Positions 27,193 to 38,965 of a stretch of 64,000 nt of DNA are shown here, piece after piece. A program made the position numbers and the translations under genes. Below the pieces are notes generated by a model. That model made no database searches and had not been told where the DNA came from. It saw only the letters and a list, made by a program, of their open reading frames with translations. Numbering within the stretch: the stretch's first letter is position 1; the number at the start of each line of letters is the position of its first letter. This stretch comes from Cunninghamella blakesleeana. Lineage: Eukaryota > Mucoromycota > Mucoromycetes > Mucorales > Cunninghamellaceae. The stretch is from NCBI GenBank assembly GCA_017871115.1, contig JAFCIZ010000005.1, positions 4,829,501 through 4,893,500 on the forward strand, written 5' to 3'.

Positions 27193-29247
27193 ATGCCCAG
27201 TGCCTTATTTATACATACAGTATCATTAGCTGTCATAACTAATGTAGTTAATAAAGTAGTTACAACTCCATATATGGTAAGTATATAATAATAATAATAA
27301 TAATAATAAAGATATATAACACAATATCAATAATATATATATAAAAAATGGATATTGTTTTTTAGGATGAAATATTTCACGTACCTCAAGCGCAAAGATA
27401 TTGTTATGGCGATTATACAACCTGGGATCCAAAATTGACAACACCACCAGGTTTGTAAGTTAAAAGTACTACATATTAATAATAATATTATTAATAATGG
27501 TTATAATTATGGATTGAGGATAAAATAATATGTATTCATATTTTTGCCTTTATTTTTAATATTATCAATTATTATTTTAAATAGATACGTGATAAGCATT
27601 GGTTTAAAAGCTATTGGTGACATCTTTGATTATAAAAACTTATGCACACTTCAAACTCTACGCGTTACGAATACCCTTATAGCCTTCTTACTTTATTTAA
27701 CTATTTTTAAAATATGTACAACAATACACCCTACAATATCCTCGCAACGACTATCTTACTATGCACTTATTTTATCATCCTTTCCTGTACTATTCTTTTA
27801 TTACTCTTTGTATTACACTGATGCTGGCTCCACTCTATTTGTTTTATTGTCATACCTTGGTGTCAAATCCAATCGCTATTTTTTAGCTGGTTTGGTAATA
27901 ATTATAATAATGAATGAAAGAATGGTGACAGTTGACAAAGTAATGCTTATTATTATTATTTATTATACAGATGGGTGCTGTTGCTGTAACATTTCGACAA
28001 ACTAATATTATATGGGTATTTTATTTTATGATACTATCGATGATTCAACTTATTCAATCGCGCACCAAACAAAAAAATACATCCAAAACAGCGTCAACAT
28101 TATATAATCCAATTTGTAATAGAGTTCATTTACCATCAGATATTTTTCAAAGCATATTTAGTTTTATTAAATATACATTGATGAACTTTTTTTATATTTT
28201 ACCACGAATCCTTACATTTGTGTTAACATTAATCGCTTTTGGAGTATTTTTATTATGGAATGGAAGCATAGTACTAGGGGACAAATCAAATCATATGGCT
28301 GGTATTCACATACCTCAGTTATTCTACTTCACATCATTTTTATCTTTTTTCACTGCGCCTCTTTATTTACATTGGAAACATGGATCTGATATATTAAGAT
28401 ATATATATTATTCAAATATTAAAAGGTAAATAAAATAGAAGATAAGAGAAAATGAAAATGAATATAATAATAGTAATAAAAATTATTATTAATTTTTCTT
28501 CTTGTCTGTACTTTTTTTTTAGAATTTTAACTTTAATATGCTTCTTGTTATTCATGTATTATGCAGTTGATTTTCATACGTAAGGGATTTATACATATAT
28601 ATATATATATATATATAAATTAGTATATACAAGATGAAAGGAAAAAAACACATTGTGTGTGGTGATATTAACCTCCATTATCTCTATTATTCATTTTAAA
28701 AAAAAATAAATAGATATGAACATCCATTTTTACTTAGTGATAATAGGCATTATAGTTTTTACGTTTGGAAAAACATTTATCGCCGCCATTGGTCAATAAA
28801 ATATGCACTAATACCAGCCTATGCCATTAGTATATTTATAAATATCAATATATTAGGTAATATATATATTAATATGAAATATAAAGTGTGATTAAATATA
28901 AAACATATAATATCATTAACCTGTTTAACATGTGTATTTTTATTTTATCTTATTTTACTTTTTTGTATCTTTATTATTTAGGTCCTAATATTTCAATATT
29001 ATGGATGTTTGGCTATATCATGACTTTAATATTAACTTTGGTACCCTCACCTTTACTAGAATTTCGCTATTTCATATTACCTCTCTTATTTTATTGTCTT
29101 CATATTCCACCTCCTAAAAACAACTTACGTATTTTAATTACCTTTGTATTTTATACCGCTATTAATAGTATTACTTTGTATATATTTTTATATCACCCAT
29201 TTTTATGGCCACAAGAACCAAACCAATCTCAACGTTTTATGTGGTGA
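27193..29247 (+). CDS. ALG10: Dol-P-Glc:Glc2Man9GlcNAc2-PP-Dol alpha-1,2-glucosyltransferase Alg10
   Basis: ER membrane enzyme that adds the terminal glucose to the lipid-linked N-glycan precursor before transfer by OST. Seven exons: 27193-27276, 27366-27454, 27585-27894, 27971-28425, 28523-28579, 28714-28856, 28982-29247, totalling 467 residues, as expected. The hallmark [20 protein letters not shown] with [13 protein letters not shown] near the N-terminus is the Alg10 signature (acidic residues in the first lumenal loop). [32 protein letters not shown] and LEFRYFILP (the conserved Arg-Tyr near the C-terminus) also fit. Multiple membrane segments are visible throughout. Every intron is GT-AG with closing phases. 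The exon boundaries within hydrophobic stretches were chosen to keep these motifs intact. Confidence 0.96.
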
Positions 29248-29930
29248 AATACATATATATACAATAAAAAAACAGCTTTTGTTGTTTGTCTCCGTGTATT
29301 AATTAAAAATAAAAATATAAAAGTTAATGACTATATTCTATTGATTAAATATATATACATATGCGCGTGTGTGCAATAAAAACATACTTTGCCTTTTTGA
29401 AATATATATATATATATATATATATATACTTATTGTGCATAAATTTTATTATAGAATTGTTTGGATTAATGTCTATTACTCTTTTTTGTATGTACGTATA
29501 TTTATTTTTTATATATTTTTTCCACAAAATGATGATTTCATATAAAATGTTATATTATATATAGCTTTTTCGTTTTTTACATATCATTATTACTATTATT
29601 AACCTATTAGTTTATTTATTTTTTATCTTTAAAAAACTCATTAAAACAAAAAGAATACATAAATAGCTATTTGATTGTTTTAAAAAGAAAAATGAAAACG
29701 TTTAAAAATCAAAAAAAAAAGTCTACATAGTGTGTTTTTAGTATAGCTCTTGTATTCTAATTAAACGTAGTTTTTCCTTTTACTGTCCTCCTTTATTTCA
29801 AATAATAATAAAAATAATATAATAAATACAGAATAAAACTAATAAATAAAATAAAATAAAATAAAATAAAATAAAATAAAATAAAATAAAATAAAATAAA
29901 ATAAATCGCTATTTATTATAGCTTTTATAT
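29248..29930. repeat. Convergent 3' region with (ATAAA)n pentanucleotide repeat
   Basis: Between ALG10 and the dehydrogenase, tail to tail. It contains a TA run (29402-29427) and a clean pentanucleotide array of ATAAA units at about 29843-29905 (about 12 copies), ending 25 bp beyond the dehydrogenase stop codon. No gene was seen. Confidence 0.6.
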
Positions 29931-31652
29931 TTAAATGGATAAACCTTCATAGCCTTGAATTTTTTCTTTGAGTATATTTTCGCTATATTCCCAAAGCTCT
30001 TTGGCATTTTTATCTGATTTTGAAGGAGAACAAGGGTTACTTTCTTCAGCAAAAGGTACCTAGTATATAGTATAAAAGTATATATATAAAAGAAGTTAGA
30101 TATGGAAATAAACTTTTGTTTTGTTTTTGTTTTGTTATCGGCTTATTTTCAACTTACATAGTATTTTCCTTTGATTTTTTTATCTTCTACTTCAGGACTT
30201 GTGGCTAAATATAATTGAGTTAATGCACCATCTTCAGTAGTAATTGTAAAAGCTTTATTATAAACTGAAGTGAGAAAAGAAGTTGTACTGAACAAATGAC
30301 GGGTAAGCTCACTTCGAACAACACCAGGATGATTACAGTTTACATAAACATTCTAGATGAATATATGTATATTTAAACGAATTTTTAATAACAGAATTAT
30401 CTCTTTTTCATTCCTTTTTTTATTATTATTTTACTATCCATTTTCCTTTCACTTTCTCTATCTATATATCTCTCTATTTCTATTCGCTTTTCTTATTTTG
30501 TTACCTCGACTCCCTTTTTTTCTAGGCGTTTGGCTAATTCACGAGTAAAGAGAATGTTGGCAGCCTAAAAACGTTATGGTGACAATAAGTAATATTAATA
30601 TTGTTAAAAAATACTCCCCTTGATCATTATATTGTTTTTAATTTATTTATGTTAAGCCATGCAGTATCGTTGATCATACTTACCTTTGTTTTACTGTATT
30701 GATAAAAGCGGTTATAATGTTTTGGATCATTGATGTTTTCTAATCCAAGTGTTTTATATACACCCATATGGCCTAATGAACTAACATTAACAATTCTACT
30801 AGGAGCGTTTTCTTCTAATATAGGTAATAATTCAGTTGTAAGATAAAAATGGCCAAGATGGTTTGTTGCGAATTGACTTTCGATACCTTTTTTTTAAAAA
30901 AAAAACCATTTAATAAATAATAAATAAAATGTTAGTAAATGACATTTAACTTAATATTGATTAAAATATATATTTAGAATAATTATATAACTACCATCTT
31001 CAGACAGAGCAAAAGCGGGAAACATGATACCACTAGAGAATTTATATTATATTATAAAATAAAATAAATATCAAAAAACCGTTCCTCTTTAATAACTATT
31101 ATTCACTCTTACTATTATTATTACTATTATCATTAATTTACCTGTTATTCATTAATATATTCACTTTTTCTTTACGTTCCTTGACTGTTTCAATAAACTT
31201 TTTAACTGACTGTAGAGAAAGTAAATCTATTTTAATGAATTCTAATTTATCATTTCCAGTTTCTTTTCTAATTTCTTCCATAACAGGCAAAGTTTTTTCT
31301 TCGTTTCGACAAGCAAAAATACTATAATATAAGAAAAATTGATATAGAAATAAGTATGCTACTCATAAATATATCGATATATACTATCTTGATTCATTCT
31401 TTATTATTAGTACTACTATTTCTACGCACATTTTACAGCCCTTTCTTGCCATTTCAAGAGCACATACTTTACCAATCTATATATACAATAAAAATGGAAA
31501 TGTAAGTTGAATACTAGTACTGAATTTAGCAATTGTTTAATATAAAATAATAATTTAATACTTACACCAGCACTTGCACCAGTAATAATGGCGGTTTTGC
31601 CAGTAAGATCAGGTATATCTTTAAATTCAAAGTGTTTATTTGACCAAAACAT
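29931..31652 (-). CDS. Short-chain dehydrogenase/reductase (retinol dehydrogenase/WWOX-like)
   Basis: Eight minus-strand exons (31652-31566, 31476-31430, 31321-31142, 31032-30995, 30886-30684, 30564-30505, 30352-30158, 30059-29931) join in phase to 312 residues, typical of classical SDRs. [13 protein letters not shown] is the Rossmann TGxxxGIG cofactor loop. NILMNN with a Ser next is the NNAG equivalent, altered. Other motifs are [11 protein letters not shown] (catalytic Ser), the YQYSKTKAANILF active site (YxxxK), [12 protein letters not shown], and a C-terminal [15 protein letters not shown] block as in the RDH11-14-like group. ACRN after strand 2 suggests NADP(H). The NNAG motif reads NNSGIM, so the Ala is replaced. 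The substrate is not deducible. A decayed copy lies just upstream. Exon 2 uses a GTGCGT donor, the least certain junction. Confidence 0.9.
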
Positions 31653-32336
31653 AGTTTGTTATATTATTATACTATTAGTATTTATTATTTATTTTAATAA
31701 AAAAAAAAAGAAAAAGAAAAAGAAAAAGAAAGGGGAGAGATAAAAAAGAAATTGTATATATATATTTTTTTTTGTTGCCAGACCACCTAAAATAAAAAAT
31801 TGCGCGGATTGCCAAATATAGAAGTGTCAAAAAAAATTCACGTGTTTCGTTGATCTCAATTTTTATAATTTATTATTATGTATACATTTTATTACCAATT
31901 TTATATAGGTTACTATTTTACTATTATTTTTATTGATGCTATTGTTAATTAATTTACACTTCGTTATTCCTATCGAGAGAAAGTAAATGTTCGGCTTCAA
32001 TCCATTCTTTCTCTTTTCCAATGTGATCTCGACGTATTATTTATTATAATTTCAATTTTGCAGTGTAACCTTTACGTTCCCTAAAAAAAGTTGTTTTTCC
32101 ATAAAAAAATTATCCCCAATAATAAAAATTATGTTTTATGGTATAACAAACTTAAGATACACTTTAATTAAACAACGATAATAATAACAATAGTAGTAAA
32201 GATAATAATAATTATAATGATAGTAATAATGATAATAATAATTATAACAATAGTAATAAAAATAATGGTAACAAGAACAATAAAAATAAAGTAACACTAA
32301 TGACTTAATGAAAAAAAAATCCACTGATTTAAATAA
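31653..32336. other. SDR promoter region and degenerate AAT-type trinucleotide tract
   Basis: Near the SDR gene: a polypurine tract on the plus strand (31700-31748), GCGCGGATT at 31802-31810 and an E-box-like CACGTG near 31840. At 32176-32305 the sequence is a cryptic trinucleotide repeat (AAT/GAT/AAC mix), which reads as Asn-rich codons on the plus strand without any gene around it. Confidence 0.45.
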
Positions 32337-33005
32337 TCTTTATACTTAAATGGAAGATTATTTTTAATTTCTGATTTTTTCCTTGAGAGATTTTTTTTAT
32401 TGTAAACTCAAAGTTTTTTAGCTTTATCAACAGACCTTGCACTACTTTCACAGTTGCTTCTTTTCTATAAGGTATCTAAAAGATATACAAAATTTAACAC
32501 CAAAATTGTAAATCATCGATAATTTTATAATTATTTTAGCATTACTGTTATTTTTTAAAAAATTCTGTCTTTTTAAACTTATATTATTCTTTGATATTTT
32601 TATTCTCTACTTCAAAACTTGTAGCTAAATATAATTGAATTAATGCACCATCTTCAGCAGTTATTGTTATAGTTTTTTTGATTAAATGTAGTAAGGATAA
32701 AAGTTTTATTAATCATATGGCGAGTAAGTTCGCTCCAAATAATATCATAATGGTTACAGTTAGCATATTAATTCTATGAATACATACATATATATATGTA
32801 CAAATAAATGTTTAACAGTAATAATTTTTTTTTACTCCACTTTATTTCATTCCTTTTCTTTTCTTTTCGTTTCAACAAGCAAAAATGTTGGAAAATAATA
32901 ACAATATTAAATACACCTGTATTTGCTACAGTAATACTAGCAGTTTTTCATGTAAAATCAGGAATATCCTTTAATTCAAAGTGCTTATTGGGAAAAAATA
33001 TGGTT
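32337..33005 (-). pseudogene. Decayed, internally deleted tandem copy of the SDR gene
   Basis: Stretches in the same order and strand as the intact SDR can be matched by eye. 32337-32475 matches exon 8 (both begin TATA.TTAAATGGA). 32590-32777 matches exon 7 (shared GCTAAATATAATTGA and AATGCACCATCTTCAG). 32866-32885 matches the start of exon 3 (CGTTTC.ACAAGCAAAAAT). 32915-33000 matches exon 1 (TTTAATTCAAAGTGCTTATT against TTTAAATTCAAAGTGTTTAT). Exons 2, 4, 5, 6 and most of 3 are missing, with a deletion joining intron 6-like sequence to exon 3. The matches carry many substitutions and frame breaks, and the ATG is lost, so it cannot code for the enzyme. Confidence 0.85.
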
Positions 33006-33728
33006 ATGATATATTTTATTATCAGTGTTTATTATTGAGCATACTTTCATTTTTTCAATAAACGGAATCAAAAAAATGGATGTCAAAAAAGGAAACTGTA
33101 TACGTATATATATTTTTTTTAATGCGATTAATATTACTTGATAAAGGAATATTTGTTGACGGACTACAAATATACGTAATTTTCCTTTTTTTACAAATTA
33201 TACGCAAGTCTACACTATTAAAGTAAAAAATTAACGTCATGACTAGTTCTAAACAGTTAAGGCATATTAATATCTATAAATCAGATTGAGAAGTAATATC
33301 TATATTTTAATTTATACATGTAAGCTTTTTATTGAAAAGTTGTTAAGTATTATGCAACTACAGTTTTATATTAGTTCTATATTGTATATAAAACAAATAG
33401 AAAAAACAAAAATCTTATAAGCATACTATGTAAAAGAAGACACCATTGCCCTGAAAGAATAGATATAATATTTATCATGAATGAAATATTATTGAGTGAT
33501 CCAGTTCAAGTGTATTTTTATATATGAGATGACTGAGAATTTATTACATGTTTTACTTGTAATCTTTTATTCTACTAAAATAGTGAAAAAAAAAGTGGAG
33601 GAAAAATGCATATATATATATATATATTATATGCGTGTGTGTACTATAATTCTACTTTTATAATTTTATTAAAATTTATTATTCAAAGTAATTAATTGAG
33701 AAAAAAAAAGCATATATATATAAGTTGA
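33006..33728. other. 3' flank of CTR9, no gene seen
   Basis: About 0.7 kb of moderately AT-rich DNA between the SDR relic and the CTR9 stop. It may contain further unrecognisable relic sequence, since homopolymer content is lower than in ordinary spacers. A TA run sits at 33610-33628. Confidence 0.35.
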
Positions 33729-36700
33729 TTATTCTGAATCTACATCTGAATCAGAGTCTTCAATAATAGCCTTGCTACGGAATTTCTATAATAATAATAA
33801 TGATAAAATTAATGATAAAATTAATGATAAAATTAATATATATGTATATATATAAAATAAGAAAATAAAAGCTATAAATGGGGTTCTTTTTTTAATGCAT
33901 TTATATATGGTTTCTTACTTTATTTTTTCGCCTTGACATATCAGGTTCATCATCTAAAATGTCATCTTGTTGATTGCTGTATCGATCTTCACCTTCATCT
34001 TCATCTTCATCATCATTTATGATGCCATCATCTTCGTTTTTGTTTTTTCGTTTTTTAGCTCTTGTTTTCTTTGGTTGCTGATCATTTTCATCATCGTCAT
34101 TCATTTCCATTTCTCTTTGTGACATTAGCAAATTATCTTCACGTACTTTTTCCATTAATTTACGACGATTTTCTTCTAATTGTAAACGTTCTTCTTCTTC
34201 CTTTTTAATACGATCCAATTCTTCTTGTCTTCGTTTGGCTTCTCTTTCTTCTTGTTTTAATCTAACATCTTTCAATTTGGATTCTCTTTGTTCTTCATAT
34301 TGTACTTGCTCCAACATCTTACGATCCATTTGGGTCCTTAAAGTTTCACCATAACGTTCACGTTGTTCAGCCATTTTGCGATCATAATACACATGTTCAC
34401 TTTCAGGTACATTGATAAGCATTTTAAATAATTCTTGACTGTGATCTAAATCTTGAATGGCTTTACGCATCATGTCAGAGCTTCGTGTTTCTATAGGTTG
34501 GTCAGATATTAATTGTGCATATTGTTGTTCTACTAAAGCAACATTATAGGTGATGGATTTATCATTTGGTTGAATTTCTTGGGCTTTTTTGGTGTTAAGA
34601 AGGGATTCATACATTATATCAGGTTTCTTTTCATTTTTAGCCATCATAAATTGTGCTCGAGCTAAACATAATAATATATTTGAATCTCCATCTTTGTAAA
34701 ATCGTTTTAATACATTTTCATACTATATAATTATTTTTAGAAAATAAAGTACAATATAATAAATATTAAGATTGATTAGGTCTTTATCTAATATATCTCA
34801 TTATTTTATTTTTTATATTTATATTTATTATTATTTACCATAGTGATTGCATGATTATATTGTTTTAACTCAACGAATACATGAGCTAAATTAATCCAGG
34901 CAGAAGAATTATCAGGCGAAGCTTCGCGAACTTGAGTAAATATATCTTTTGCTTGATCAATATGATTGTTTTCGGCAAGTACAATAGCAAGACCATTAGC
35001 AGCATATGAATTTTTTGGATCACGTTTTAAAGCTTGTGCGTAAAAATTAACAGCCAATTTATAGGAATCTTGACGCTAGATGGAGAAAAAGAGAGAGAGA
35101 AAATGAATAAAGTTTTATATGAGTATATATTTGTATTTAATGTTAAAAACAATGATAACGATAATTTGTATTATAACTTGTTTTCTGATATTATCGTATT
35201 TACCTGGCCCGATTGTTTTTCGTTTTTCATTTCTCTTGCACTGGAAGCGTGGTAATTTCCAAGAGCTACATGAGTATACAAATCGTCCTTATCGCATGAT
35301 TTGAGTACTTTTTCAAAAGATCTTTTACATATTTTATCATTATTTTCAGCTTGAGCTTGGCCGATCATAATCCAAGCTTTAGTATCATTTTCATTTGTAT
35401 TAAATGCTTGTTTATAAAAATCAATAGCTTCTTCGGTACGACCATTTATTTGCTGCATATAACCAAGACGGAAGTATGCTAATTTGTTATTTATATCATT
35501 ACATATTATTATTATTTTTAAAAAAATAAATAAATAAAATTTAGTAAATTTGGGTTTTTTTTTTCTCTTGTCTTCATATTATCATAATATTAGCATTTTA
35601 TAATATAAAAAAAAATTTACCATCAAAGTAAGATGGATAATCTTCAGTAATCTTTTCAAAAATGGCGGTTGCTTTGCCCAATTCTTTTCGATCTTCATAT
35701 AAACGGCCAAGGTTATAAGTTATAGTCAATTTAGAGTATTGTATATTATCACTACTACTATTATTTTGTTGAGAGCCATCATTAGATTTATCCCACGCTT
35801 CTATAGCAAGACTATAATATTGCTCAGCTTTATCCAAGTCATCTAAAATAAAAGTAAATATATGAAATAAAAATCAATTTTTGAATATATTAGTCCTATA
35901 GAAAAATTAATCACATTTACGACAAGTATTTATTTTTATTATTGTTGTATTGTTACTTTGTCGATGATACATTGCACCAATATTGTTAAGTAACTGTGGC
36001 CGTATATTAGTTAAATCTTTATCTTCTTCTTCCTGTTTATCTAATAAATCCAAGGCTTGATGATAATCTAATACAATATAAATAAATAAATTTTATGATT
36101 ACTATTAAAACAATCCACATTATCATATATATATAACCTTTTGTAGAAACTGAACTTACATTCCAATGATTTTGTTACGTTTTTTTCTTCATATAGTGAT
36201 GCTAATTCTATTAAAAGATATGTATCAGGTACAAATTTTTCTAAAACTTTTGTAAATAATGCTAAAGCTTGCTGTTTTTTATCAATTATTGAGTAAATAG
36301 ACCCTAAAATCTATTAAATGCGAAATAAAAATAGAAAATAAAAAATAGTTGATTTTTTTAATAAAATGCATTATACTGAACATATATGTAAAAATAACTC
36401 TTACCTTCATTGCTTCAATACATTGAGGTTCTTTTTCTAAAATATTTTCAAATACTTCTGTTGCCAAATTGTATTCCTCTATAGTATATATAAATATATA
36501 TATTTAAATATGTTTAATCCAAAATTCATTTCGTGTTGTCTTTAATTCTCTTAAAATATTACCTTTCTTTAAGTGCATTTGCCCTATACCAAATTGAGCC
36601 AAGATGTGATTATTATTCGCTTGTAAACATTGTCGATAATATTTTACTGCTTCATCATAATGATTCTAAAATATAATATAATAAAAGTGCATATATTTAG

Positions 36701-38149
36701 ATTAACTTTACTATCAAACAAAACTACACACATATATATAAGTGTTTTAATATGCTGTTAATATAAATTATTACCATTTTATGATGGATTCGACCTAATT
36801 GGTATAAAGATTCAGCTTTGATGGATGTATGACTAGCGTTCTTTAAAGCTTTTGATGCTGTTCGTATTGCCTAATATATGATAATTTTATATGTTTGAAA
36901 AATATATATGATAAAAAAAAAAGGTTTGCATTAATATTTTATACTCTATTATAATTAAATACACACATATATATATATATATACCTTGTCTTGGTCATCC
37001 ACGTAAAAGAAGAAATTAGATAACATATTTAATGTGACAGGGTTCTGCTTATCTGAATAATGTGATTGTTGCATATTTTGTAAAGAGGATTTCATTAAAG
37101 CTTTTTGATGATTTGGTCCATCTGTTACTTTTTTTGATTCATTTTGTTCAATAATGGATAATAATATTAATGCTGTTGCGCTAGTACCATCTTTCTACAA
37201 ATAAAAAGTAAAGGAATATATATGAAAGAAATCGTCAATATAATTATATGAAAACAGTCGTATATATATATATATATATATATTTATATTATATAAACAT
37301 ACTTTATCTATACATGACTGTAAGGCAACTTTAGCTTGTTCATACATTCCTAACTGTGCATAACATTGAGCGATACCTAATCTAGTTTCCGAAGCAGCTG
37401 CATCACCTTGAGCAAACATAAGGCATTTTTGAAAAGTTTTCAAAGCGCCTTTAAAATCCTTGGTATGATATAAAATTTTTGCTTTACTGATTAATGCTGG
37501 AATACAGTTGGGTCTCTTTTCTAAAACCATATCAAAAGATCTTGTTGCTTCTTTAATATCTTGATTTAACAAATAAAGATTGCCTTTTACAATAAACGTT
37601 TGTTCATATTGACTATGGATGCGATCTGCTTCATTGATTGCTTGTGCTGCATTATTTAACTGTGTTTGACGTTCTGTTGTATTATCGATTCTTTTAGCAA
37701 GTCGCATATAAAGTGTAGCGAGTAACGTTAATAAAGGTAACTTTTGTCTTGGTTGAGTATGAGGTGTCTGACTTGCAACTGTTAAACCTGCTTGTATAAC
37801 TGAAATACTTTCTTTAATTTTGTTTTGTTCATAATACTCAATCTATTTTGTTTTTGAATAAATATATAAAAGGCATATAATAAACAAATATAAAGTTATT
37901 AGATCTATAAGACAATTAAAATATATTATCTTTTTTTTGTTAACTTTATCAAAGATGAAAAAAATTTACAGCTAATAATCTATAATAAGTCAAAGCAACA
38001 CCTTCTTGTCTAAAGATATCTGTTAATTCAATAGGGTTAGAAGGAAGATCATTACATACAACTTCTAACACTTGTTCATGTTGTAATGGAACTTCGATAG
38101 TTTTAGGTATTGACGCGTACCCAAAATTTGAAGTGGCCATTAAAGTCAA
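33729..38149 (-). CDS. CTR9: Paf1 complex subunit Ctr9 (TPR protein)
   Basis: Scaffold of the Paf1 elongation complex on RNA polymerase II. Thirteen minus-strand exons (38149-37970, 37842-37303, 37194-36985, 36870-36775, 36665-36563, 36478-36405, 36310-36160, 36067-35957, 35842-35621, 35478-35204, 35075-34839, 34722-33919, 33785-33729) join in phase to 1019 residues. The N-terminus IPKTIEVPLQHEQVLEVVCN followed by DIFRQEGVALTYYRLLA is the Ctr9 signature. TPR units follow through most of the chain (AIPALISKAKILYHTKDFKG-like, NIGAMYHRQ, KAEQYYSLAIEAW, AANGLAIVLAE, SSAWINLAHVFVELKQY). The C-terminal third is a long charged coiled coil (QMDRKMLEQVQYEEQRE) and an acidic, Ser-Asp tail ending DSDSDVDSE, a possible CK2 target. 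A second ATG at 38140 is an equally good start. The exon 8 donor (GTAACA) is inferred from phase. Confidence 0.95.
33801..33836. repeat. Three tandem 12-bp units in a CTR9 intron
   Basis: TGATAAAATTAA is repeated three times head to tail inside the last CTR9 intron, directly after (AAT)n. It is probably replication slippage. Confidence 0.85.
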
Positions 38150-38444
38150 GAATAATAAATAAAAGTTATATGTATTTAGAAATTAGAGGAAAAGAAAAAA
38201 AAAAGGTAGGCAGAGAAAAAAATTTAAAAAAATTTCAATATTATAATTTTTTAAAATTCCGCCGGATTTTATTTTTAAAGCGGGCAGCGTACGTCATTTA
38301 AAATTTCATTTCTTCTTTCACTTTTTTTCACCGACTCTTTTTTCTTTTTTATTATACGCGTGTTCTTTTTTTTTCTTTTTCTCCTTTCTTTTTCTCTTTT
38401 CTCTTATTTTTTTTAACTTCAATTTTATAAAACATATCAATACA
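38150..38444. promoter_or_regulatory. Divergent CTR9/RPN2 promoter
   Basis: A 295-bp shared region. It holds TTTAAAATTCCG (38250-38261) and CCGGATTTTATTTTTAAA (38262-38279), a CRE-like TACGTCA (38290-38296, TGACGTA on the other strand), an MluI-box ACGCGT (38356-38361), and polypyrimidine DNA leading to the RPN2 start (38319-38410), with polypurine on the CTR9 side (38186-38222). The GC-bearing sites stand out against AT-rich flanks. Factor assignments are inferred from consensus resemblance. Confidence 0.5.
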
Positions 38445-38933
38445 ATGGCAACCTTTACTTCAGCTAGTATGTATATAAAATAGATTGGATTATTGCTATT
38501 TTTTTTTTTTGAAATAAAAATTTCGATAACAAAACTTTGCGATGCTTCAATAATCGATTAAAATATCTTCTTTTTCTTCTTCTTTTTTATAGGTGGCGTG
38601 GTTGCATTATTAGATGAACAACAGCCTGAATTGAAAGTATATGCTTTACAACAATTAAATTCCTTAATAAACGAATTTTGGGCAGAAATAGCTGACTCTG
38701 TAGCAAAAATGTAATAGTTGATATATGTCCTGGAGAAAAAAATAAAAAATAATAGTTTACATATAATTTAAAATCGTTTTTTTCCCCTTCTCTAATTTTT
38801 ATATAGTGAAATATTATATGAAGATTCTGAATTCCCTGATATCGAATTAGCTGCTTTAGTTGCTTCAAAGGTAATGATAATAACATTATTTATTTTAAAA
38901 GTATACATCTGGTAAACTCAATATCATATATTC

Positions 38934-38965
<32 letters not shown>

